The notes beneath the pieces were generated by a model. That model searched no databases, was not told where the DNA came from, and was given only the letters and a program-made list of their open reading frames with translations. A stretch of DNA of 64,000 nucleotides from Diphasiastrum complanatum (lineage: Eukaryota; Streptophyta; Lycopodiopsida; Lycopodiales; Lycopodiaceae): assembly GCA_029204225.1 (NCBI GenBank), contig CM055097.1, forward strand, positions 69,554,572 to 69,618,571. Reading direction: 5' to 3'. Shown piece after piece: positions 56,269 to 64,000 of the stretch. How positions within the stretch are numbered: position 1 is the first letter of the stretch; every line of letters begins with the position of its first letter. The position numbers and the translations under genes were made by a program.

Positions 56269-56973
56269 TGTTGGATTATTCTCCTTCCTACTAATCAACT
56301 ATTCGGTTTTTCATCTTCATCCAACTATTTATCCAGTTCTGTGAATTCTCTCGTGTTTTATATAGTCTGCAGAATTATCAGTGTTTTTACATAGTCTATA
56401 AGAAATACATGAAGTTTGACAACAGTGTCAAGAATTTTCTCTCACTACAAAACCCAACACTATCATTTTTTTGCTACAATCAATTTTCTCTCAAAGCGAC
56501 ATTGTCAAAAATTGCAAGTAAAAATACAGTTTCACGTTTTTCGTATTTTTCACTTGTCAGGAATTGTGAGTAAAAATACAGTGTTGCATTTTTTGCATTT
56601 TTCGCCTGTCAGGAATTTCGAGTAAAAATGCAGTGTTGCATTTTTTGCCTATCAAGAATTGCGAGTAAAAATGTAGTGTCGCATTTTTCACATTTTCTCA
56701 AAGTGCCTCAAATGTTAAGAAAAATGACTTTGGCAAAGGGTGGGGCTACCCCAATATTCAGGAAATGAGATTTTATAGCACTATCGCATTTCTCACAAAA
56801 GTCGCATTTTTTGCTTTCCCCCTGATGACAGTTACATTCATTTCTGCAGAGTGACAGTCACGTTCATTTATGCAGACAGACTGTTTACGGCCAAATGTCA
56901 TCCCTTATTAGCAAGCAACTTTTGAGAAGAACTGGATGAATGCCATCAGACTCTAGCCAACTGGCAACCACAT
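56269..56973 (+). repeat. 3' LTR of element H, truncated
   Basis: Starts TGTTGGATTATTCTCCTTC and follows the 5' LTR up to the phrase CTCTAGCCAACTGGCA, then similarity is lost. About 705 of 1299 bp remain. Confidence 0.85.
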
Positions 56974-57393
56974 TGACGAATGTAGATAAGGTAAGCAGTA
57001 CAAATGATCAATGCTCAATATTATCTTATGTGTTTTAATTGGCAAGAAAGAAGCATCTCAATGTCTAACTCTCATTTACATAAGCTAGACAACTACCTTT
57101 TGTGCAACATGTGAAGCTATTTGATGATGGTAGATATTGTGATTAATCAAACTCACTTTTGTTGTTGAGTAATAGTCATAGAAAAAATATGTCAACAAGG
57201 AGCCTGGTGTTTTATCCATGAGGCAAACATATAATAGCTCATCATCATTTTATCAAAACCCTCCAAAGAGGACTATGAAATATTAAGTGTTGATTTGTAG
57301 GCACATAATACAAATGAATTGATTTTTGTGCATCGTTGTAAATACACTTCATGTGTGCCACTACAATGGAAACATATCAACTAGTAGCTACAT
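56974..57393. other. Short spacer between elements H and F
   Basis: AT-rich, no motif recognised. Confidence 0.5.
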
Positions 57394-57692
57394 TGTTGGA
57401 GGGTTTGTGGATCCTAAGACAACCCTAACCCTAGTTAATAAGTGAGAGGGATTTGGCACCCTGCTTTTGTAAGTCCAACCCGATGATCACATAGTGATTT
57501 GATTAATTGGAAAGTCAACAAAAGTACTTTAGGCCTTTTTGCGAGACTTTTAATGTCGCAGGGCCTAAATGTCAAGTTAGTGAATAAAGTTGGGTTTCCC
57601 TCCAATTTTGATGGTTCCCACACTTTTTTAAATTTGAATAAAAAGAGAGGCAAGAATGGACCAATAGGATTCAGAGGCCAAGGTCCTCCTCT

Positions 57693-57751
57693 CTATTATA
57701 AAAAGGGACTACTCGAGTTGCTCCTCATGTTCATTTCCTCATTTCAATAAA
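57693..57751 (+). promoter_or_regulatory. TATA box and poly(A) signal of the F LTR
   Basis: CTATTATAAAAAGGG lies at 57693-57707 and AATAAA at 57746-57751. Their 40-bp spacing would place the transcription start just before the poly(A) signal, as in many LTRs. Confidence 0.5.
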
Positions 57752-57891
57752 GTAGATTGGTTCTCTTAAAAAATGGATTGATGAATGTCCTTGCTCTTCT
57801 TCTTTCCTTCTCCATCTCTCATGCTTTCTTTGGTTTTTGCTAATTGTTGGATTTGAATGTTATTGGGATTGTATGTTATTATACTTTTTAT

Positions 57892-57919
57892 GAGAGAGAA
57901 AGAGAGAGAGAGAAAGAGT
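57892..57919 (+). repeat. GA-rich microsatellite
   Basis: GAGAGAGAAAGAGAGAGAG-type purine run inside the F LTR. Confidence 0.8.
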
Positions 57920-58146
57920 AAACTATCTTTGTTGTGGATGTGTAGTGTTAATGGATCGTAGTGTTAATGTTTAGGGTTAATGGATGTTAGAGTTATATTT
58001 GGTTCCTCCATTCATGTTGAAATCTTAACTATACTATCGCTCTCATGGGAATGAACCTATGCGTGACAACTAGCTTTGTCTCTTTGATGCTAGATTGACT
58101 AGATCTTGGATTTAAGTTAGGCAAGGAAAGAAAACCACTAAAATTT

Positions 58147-58162
58147 TGGCACCGTTGCCAGA
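58147..58162 (+). promoter_or_regulatory. Primer binding site of Gypsy F (tRNA-Asp-like)
   Basis: TGGCACCGTTGCCAGA resembles TGGCGCCGTTGCCGGG with a few changes, all of the C-to-T or G-to-A kind. It lies about nine bases after the proposed LTR end. Confidence 0.65.
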
Positions 58163-58480
58163 AAGCTACGCCAATTTTTCAGTTTGCAGCATGACTGTTG
58201 GATGGTTAGCTTGCATTAGGCATCTTGTCGTGGCATGAATAGTGTTAGATCTACATTTAGGATTAGTTTGGAACTAATTTTGCTTGATTTGAGTGGATTT
58301 GCTTGTTTGAAATCTAATATGATTGTTACACGGAGAAAGCTATTCAGATCACTAATCTTAAGATCCATTTGGATATGAGATATCAGAGAAAATAACAAAA
58401 ATTGGTCAAATTTGTCAGATTTGGTCAAAAAGAGACAAAAAGCGTCATCAGAGCTTATAGATTTTTACCCTCTTTCAAGA

Positions 58481-59109
58481 AACCTTTGCCGAGTTGTAGA
58501 CACCTTCGGTTTTGTTCACGAAACCTTCAGTTTGAAGGGGAAGATCAATTCCCAGCATATTTCCAGAAACATCAAAAAAATTGTCAAAAAATACCAAAAA
58601 ATCACCAAAACCCTAAAAATACAGAAAAAGAACCTTCGCTCGATTCATTGTGCATAAGTGTGATTCAGATCTATCTACTACCAGGTCAGCAAAAAATAAT
58701 ATAGAAAATAGAAAGGTTTTTAGTGGATCAATTGTCATGTTGCCATTTTTTTGCCAAAAAAGTCACTTTGTTGCAAAAATACCAGTCTTACTCTTGATCC
58801 TTCGCCAGAACCTTTGCCGAGTTTCCAAAATATTCTATTTATAGTAAGATACTATTTCTGAGTTTGACAAAGATTCTTCTTGATTAGATCACAAAAAATC
58901 TTGAATTTTACCCTCGCCAGACTATAGAAACTGTATTTTCTTGTGTCAGAAACCTTCGTCCGATTTTCCATAGTTTTATCGGTGTCTCATCTTTCATCTG
59001 AAAGGTCGGCGAAGGTTATTTCCAAAGAAATTGTTAGAAAAGTTGTTCGGAGAGTTTTTTCTTTCCAAAATAGCCATGTTGAACCTTCGCCTAGTGAACC
59101 TTCGCCAAT
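58481..59109 (+). repeat. Repeated CCTTCGCC motif in the leader of Gypsy F
   Basis: A 12-16 bp word of the type GAACCTTCGCCGAGT appears at 58481, 58501, 58522, 58631, 58798, 58808, 58910, 58951, 59081 and 59096, with a reverse complement copy (GGTCGGCGAAGGTTA) at 59004-59018. Spacing is irregular. No long frame spans the region, so the motif is not simply a coding repeat. A role in RNA packaging or protein binding is conceivable but unproven. Confidence 0.6.
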
Positions 59110-59378
59110 CTTATTTTTAGTTTATGACTTTCCAAATCAAGTCGAAAATTTTGATTTTCCATATCAAAATTTGGGTCAAATCTAATATATTCTGATTTGG
59201 ATTCTGAGAAATTTATCATTTTTGAGAGGTATCGGTTGATTGAATTTTGAAATCTTTTTCATGATATAGCAATCAGATTCTTGAAAATTGAAATAGACCT
59301 AGCAGATCTGATCTGAGATAGTTTTCATTGAAAAATCTAGATCCAATTTCATTGTCTACTTGATTTGAATCTGAGAAG

Positions 59379-60966
59379 ATGGTTTCCCTTGGAACTGCCC
59401 TTGGAGGTGCTTCACAAGAAGTCAATCCAATCACTGTTAGAAGAGCACATCGTTTGGATCTACCCAGATATAATGGATTAACATATCCAGTTAGACTTCT
59501 TCAGATCTATGTTGAATCCTGTGAAGTCTATGGCGAGATTTATTCTCAAGATAAACTTAAGTTGTTTCCTATGGCCTTAATGAGTGTAGCACAAGATTGG
59601 TTCTATAATCAAAATGAAATCAACTGAGCGTACAGATTGGGAGGTTGTTAAACGAGCCCTCATCACTCGGTTCAAACCGTGAAAGTTTATGGAAGACCTT
59701 TTCCTACTTTTAAGTAAAATTAAGATGAGAAAGCGGAAAATGGTTTGAGATTATATTGAACAGGTGAAATGCCGCAGATCTGAATGCGAACCTGAGCTGA
59801 TTAACGAAAATGCCATGACTATGTGGTTTTTGTCAGGTCTATCTAAATGGATCAAACGTGAGCTGAAACGCCACAATGAGTATGCACTCTTGCAAAATGC
59901 TATGGATGATGCAATTTGGGAGGAGGATGAATATTCAAATGATGAGCCAAATATCAATATGTTGCTCTATATAGCAGGAGAGACTACTATGACATCCACC
60001 ACTATTGCATCAACGAATGCCAATGCTACTGTAGAAATGATGCTCAATGAGTTTGAGAAACTTGGGAAGAACCAGCAAAAACAAATAAAGTTGCAGTCAC
60101 AATTTGATGAGAAGACCATAGCATTGGAAAATTTCCACGGGGAAGCGAACAAGGAACCTCAAAAGTTTGCAAAAACTTTTCCTACCAGGGAAAATGTCTA
60201 GTGCTATATTTGTACAAGAAATCACATAGTGAATGAGTGTCCTCAATTGAAAAAACGAATGGAAATCAGTGTTTGCCATCTGTGTAATTCCCCTGACCAT
60301 GAGACTGCTTTTTGTAACTTCAACCCTCAAATAATTTAGCATCAATATGCCCAAATGGGATATCGAGAACCATGGTATGGAGGAAATCCAGCAACAAGAC
60401 CTCGACAATCTATTCTTGGATACCCAGAACGTTTAGCTATACCTGCCCTACCAAAGCACTCTGTTCCTCCTACCAATTTGATGGAATCTGAACCTTACAG
60501 AAGTGTTGAGCAATGGAACTATGGAACTGATCAAGCAAGTGGATCTTCAGGTGGATCTTCGAAACAATATGCTATTTATGCTGCCGCTCAACAACAAGCC
60601 TCTAGAACTTGGACCAGAGCACCACTTGGATGTTTTGCATGTGGAGAAAATCACACAGTTGCAGAATGTCCAAATAAAAGAAAATTTGTACCATTCTGTC
60701 GTGACTGTGGTTATGGGCATTGCTATAAAGACTATCTAGCAAGATTGAAACCACCACCAACTACAGCACCTGTAAATTTGATAACAATCAAGCAAAGACC
60801 AATAGCTCAGAATAAATCAAGTGCACCCTTGATGGTGGTCACTAGAGCACAAAAGCAGAAAGAACTAGTAGTGGATCCAATTTTTGCTGATTCTATGTCA
60901 TTGAACGATATACCAACAGCATCTGGAGTCTATCCAAATCTTAATGTAGAAAAACAAAGATATTAG
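59379..60966 (+). pseudogene. Gypsy F gag with four short zinc knuckles
   Basis: ATG 59379 (MVSLGTALGGASQEVNPITV). The capsid-like domain is LPRYNGLTYPVRLLQIYVES ... SVAQDWFYNQ, then a shift at 59627; WFLSGLSKWIKRELKRH and a helical linker follow to TAG 60199. Knuckles: CYICTRNHIVNEC, CHLCNSPDHETAFC, CFACGENHTVAEC and a partial CRDCGYGHCYKD. Three of these have three residues instead of four between the second Cys and His (CX2CX3HX4C). TAG at 60199, 60337 and 60964 interrupt a single frame. Confidence 0.8.
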
Positions 60967-61400
60967 GATATGAGGTAGTGGATCAAACATCTGCAAGAAA
61001 AAGAGGAGCTTGATGCTGCTAAAGCAACAATTGAAGTTCATTCTTCACCATTGTAGCCTCCAAAAAATTTATGTACGGATATGAATGATCAGTTACATCA
61101 TCATGAATAACCCTTTAAATGTGACTGAACCAGAAGCCCCGCAAATAGAACTGCTCGTAAAATATTTTGTCTAGCAAGATCAATATTTCATTGGGAGAGT
61201 TCCTGAAGTTGGTGCCAAAAGCAAAAGAAGTCTTAGCGCAAAAGTTAGCTAAAGTCGAACCAGAAGTCCATCAGGAGCCACTTTTTTGTGCTGGATTTGA
61301 AGAATCTAATGAAGTACTCCATGTTGGAGCCGCTTGGGAAAGTGAACAAAAGAATATCACTCTACCAATATAGCATAGACAATTTCCTAAAGAAGCAACC
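60967..61400 (+). pseudogene. Gypsy F gag-protease linker
   Basis: Continuation of the gag frame with TAG at 60976 and 61054, then, in another frame, NISLGEFLKLVPKAKEVLAQ and EPLFCAGFEESNEVLHVGAAW to TAG 61371. It leads directly into protease. Confidence 0.7.
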
Positions 61401-62275
61401 GTGATAGATGGTGGTTCAGGAGTTAACCTGATTTCTACAAAGTTATGTGCAAAATGGGGCCTTACAAAGATCAAGCCTGCGTCTTTTGCTATTAAATTAG
61501 CTGATCAAACGACATTTCGTCCACGAGGAATGGTTGAAGATATACTTGTTAGAATTGCGGGAGTAAAATTTGTCATTATTTTTGTAGTGATGGACTTACC
61601 AGAAGCACCAAATGTCGACCGAGTTTTATTGGGACGTCCATGGTTACCGAAAAAATCACTTTTGAAAATCATGAACGTGCAGTTAAAGTTGATCCTACAA
61701 CTTGGACTATCAAACCAGTGGTTCAAAAAGGGGATGATGATTCATCAACAACAGATCACACTTGTGACCGACAAGAGAAAAATTTGGGAGTTCATTACGA
61801 TTCTCAAACAGATAGTGTCAATTGGAATGAAGCTCTTGCAACGATTGATTATACAGATAGATATATGTGTCAACAAGATAATCAATTAGATTTGAGTGAG
61901 ATTTCCTTATTAGATCGAACTTTGGATACACCAATCACGTTTCCACTGAATGTGCTGAATGTAGCTTGGATATCAACAGAACCTATACCAAATTTGATTG
62001 AGGATGATCTCATACCAATGAGCCATGCCTTGACTTATGATGGCAATGGTGAACTTACGAATGAGCAGATTCTCAATCATATGAGCAAAGAAAAAGTTGA
62101 GGATGATTCTAAAAGTTTGAATTCTAGTAAGACATCATCATCTATGAAGTCTTCACCTTTGAAGAAGAGTTTATCTTCTCAGAAGTCATCACCTCCACGA
62201 TCAATTCCTGCTAAGAAGGCTAAGCAAAGATCCAAGACAAGTCCTTTTGAAAAAGAACAAGCAGATGTAGTCTAG
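61374..62275 (+). pseudogene. Gypsy F protease and linker
   Basis: Retropepsin with VIDGGSGVNLISTKL (DGGSG in place of the usual DSGS/T, the same as in Gypsy E), FRPRGMVEDILVRI and VLLGRPWLPK. A shift at about 61650 leads to a hydrophilic linker (NHERAVKVDPTTW, SVNWNEALATIDYTD, ILNHMSKEK, then a Ser/Lys-rich run) to TAG 62273. The linker of E shares several of these words. Confidence 0.8.
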
Positions 62276-63984
62276 CATGATATGCCCAAACATTTTCAAT
62301 GTTATACATTGGATGATGTGGTTATCATATTACCTAAAGCACATCGTGAACCTGAAGAACACATGCTAGAATCAAAAGAGGTTTATGATGGCCCAGCTAG
62401 GACGCATCCAATGAATCTTGCTGAACCAAGAGAACCAAAAAAGATTGTAAAAGTTGGATCACAACTTAATCCTGAATAGTATCAAGCACTACGCATGTTA
62501 CTTATTAAGTATCAGGATTGCTTTGCATGGACTTATCAAGATCTAAAGTTATTCAGACATCAGTGATTGAACATACCATACCTTTAGTACCTGATGCAGT
62601 TCCAAAGGTTACAAAGTTCTATCACTGTAATCCTAATGTTGTGGACCTGATAAAGAAAGAACTTCAGAGATTGCTTGAAGCCGATTTCATTTATGAGATC
62701 AAGCATATCGAATGGATTTCACCCATTGTCATTGTTCCTAAGAAAAATGGAAAATTGTGAATATGTGTGAATCTCAAAGCGTTGAACAAAGTGACATGGA
62801 AGGATCACTTTCCGTTACCTTTTACTAAAAGCATTTTGGATCGCCTTGTTGGAGCGGTAGCCTACAGTTTTTTAGATGGATTTAGTGGTTACAATCAGGT
62901 GAAGATTGCACCTGCCGATCGCCACAAGACTGCTTTTGCAACATAATGGGACACCTATGCTTACAAAGTAATGCCCTTTGGACTCTGTAATGCACCAAGT
63001 TCATTCCAAAGAATAATGTAATTTGCTTTTAGAAATTATCTACAAATTTTTTTTGAAATTTACTTGGATGACCTGGAAGTCTATAGTACAGATATAGACC
63101 ACCTGGATCGATTGGAGAAAGTATTTGAAAGATGCCGCAAATATCAAAATTTTCTAAATCCAAAAAAATGTCAGATATGGATTTCCCACGAAGTTGTGCT
63201 TGGACATGTGATATCGAGACATGGTATTGCCACAGATTATTTTAAGATCAAGGTTATTGTGGAATTGCCACTGCCAACAACAATTCGTGGAGTTTATGTG
63301 TTTATGAGTGCGAACTACTATTGGATTTTTATTATCTTCTTTGCAGATTTAGCTCGACCTATATACAAACTGACTATTGTTCCTATTTGGACAGTAGAGG
63401 CGTTAGAAGCCTTTGAAAAGTTAAAAAAAGCATTACCTTTAGCACCAATACTGCGTTCTCCAGATTGGACGATAGAATTTCATGTTCATACGGATGTCTC
63501 AAAATAAGCCATTGGATCAGTTTTGACGCAGCCAGGTGACTATAAGAAGGATTATCCTATACGATCTGCAAGCATACAACTTATAGATCCAGAGAAGAAT
63601 TATTCAACAACAGAATGTGAGGCGTTAGCCATGATTTTTTCTGTTCGAAAATTTTGTCACTACCTCATGAAAACTTACTTTGCATTTTATACGGATCACC
63701 AACCATTACTTTACTTGGTAAACAAGACTTGCAATACTGGACATATCACAAGATGGTTATTGTTATTGACTGAATTTGACTTTCACATTGTGGTTCGAAA
63801 GGGGAAGCAACATTATCTAGCCGATCGCGTCTCGCGAATTGAATCCACACCAGTTAATACTGAAGTGGATGATGAACTGCTGGATGCTGCATTGTTCTAT
63901 GCTGAAGCAATACCTGAGTGGGCAGCGGATATTGTTGAGTACTTGATGCTAGGACAACCGAATGACTCCTTGACAAAAGTATAG
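62276..63984 (+). pseudogene. Gypsy F reverse transcriptase and RNase H
   Basis: HDMPKHFQCYTLDDVVI precedes RT: CFAWTYQDL, KELQRLLEADFIYEIKHI, SPIVIVPKKNGKL-stop-ICVNLKALNK, YSFLDGFSGYNQVKIAPADR, YKVMPFGLCNAPSSFQRIM and the intact active-site box YLDDLEVYS. The thumb shows LNPKKCQIW and GHVISRHGIATD, then ANYY. RNase H follows with FHVHTDVSK-stop-AIGSVLTQP, TTECEALAMIFSVRKFCHYL, FYTDHQPLLYLVNK and FHIVVRKGKQHYLADRVSR. TAG 62477, TGA 62758, TAA at about 62944 and 63018 and TAA 63505 interrupt it. The only intact YxDD box in the window. Confidence 0.87.
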
Positions 63985-64000
63985 AAGATTGGATTATGTT

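Larger units (their letters stand above)
50971..56973 (+). mobile_element. Copia element H: old, complete gene order, 3' LTR truncated
   Basis: 5' LTR of 1299 bp, tRNA-iMet primer site, gag, protease, integrase, RT and RNase H in Copia order, a purine tract (TTAAGGGAGAG) and about 705 bp of 3' LTR, which breaks off at about 56973. It is inserted in a Copia integrase fragment, between GFKK and what would follow. LTRs differ at many positions and all genes have stops, so it is the oldest complete Copia here. No duplication can be shown as the right end is lost. Confidence 0.87.
57394..58137 (+). repeat. 5' LTR of Gypsy F
   Basis: Proposed from TGTTGGAGGGTTTGTGG to AAAACCA, about 744 bp, just before the primer site. 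It holds a TATA box and an AATAAA in the right order and a GA-rich microsatellite at 57892-57919. The 3' partner lies outside the window, so borders are inferred. Confidence 0.6.
57394..64000 (+). mobile_element. Gypsy element F: 5' LTR to RNase H, cut by the window end
   Basis: Plus strand. LTR, tRNA-Asp-like primer site, a long leader with a repeated motif, gag with several short zinc knuckles, protease, RT and RNase H. Integrase and 3' LTR would lie beyond 64000. Gene order and protease/RT features match Gypsy E and are of Athila/Tat type. Frames are interrupted mainly by TAG. Confidence 0.8.

Noticed and set aside
57435-57750. Short frames on both strands in the F LTR region
   Set aside because: They cover a likely promoter and poly(A) signal of an LTR; no domain.

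Overview
This 64 kb window looks like nuclear DNA from a land plant with a large, repeat-rich genome. The evidence is Ty1/Copia elements with initiator-tRNA-Met primer sites (TGGTATCAGAGCC), Ty3/Gypsy non-chromovirus elements with tRNA-Asp-like primer sites, AT-rich spacers, and decay dominated by C-to-T changes at CAG and CG, as expected for plant DNA methylation. I cannot place it more closely than land plant. I found no intact host gene, tRNA, rRNA or CRISPR array.

Layout, left to right. (1) 1-2447, minus: broken gene for an uncharacterised transposase-like protein with a CxxC motif; a second fragment lies at 47640-48475, plus. (2) 3234-8330, minus: Copia element A, complete LTR to LTR with TSD CTAGA, sitting in the LTR of an older remnant, O (to about 9758). 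(3) 9779-15612, minus: a decayed Copia (J/L) split by Copia K (10303-13687, TSD ACACG) and by a TIR element M (14382-15307, TSD TTAGGA); then RT/RNase H of another Copia (N, 16030-16960). (4) 18780-33678, plus: Gypsy element C, with a three-zinc-knuckle gag, two consecutive retropepsin-like domains, an integrase with all catalytic residues and a long 3' accessory ORF. Copia B, a tandem LTR-internal-LTR structure (22664-28216), replaces part of its RT and RNase H. (5) 33679-37040: Gypsy E, abutting C's 3' LTR. (6) 38438-43896, plus: Copia G, TSD ATTGA. (7) 44205-47511, minus: Copia D, a relative of A and B keeping more integrase. (8) 49360-50970: a GC-richer tandem repeat, a divergent histone-H3-like pseudogene, and a Copia gag fragment fused to a second piece of the same H3-like sequence. 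(9) 50971-56973: older Copia H with all pol domains but many stops. (10) 57394-64000: Gypsy F, related to E, running off the right edge before integrase.

Functionally the window is a retrotransposon graveyard with young layers. A, B, K and G keep gag and protease nearly open but have lost much of integrase and RT; A and B share the same deletions, so that deleted form has itself been copied and must have used enzymes from another element. A, B and D carry CCAAT-box arrays in their LTRs, and several Copia families carry the palindrome CACACGTGTG. The least expected items are the H3-like sequences, the doubled protease of C, and the repeated CCTTCGCC motif in the leader of F.
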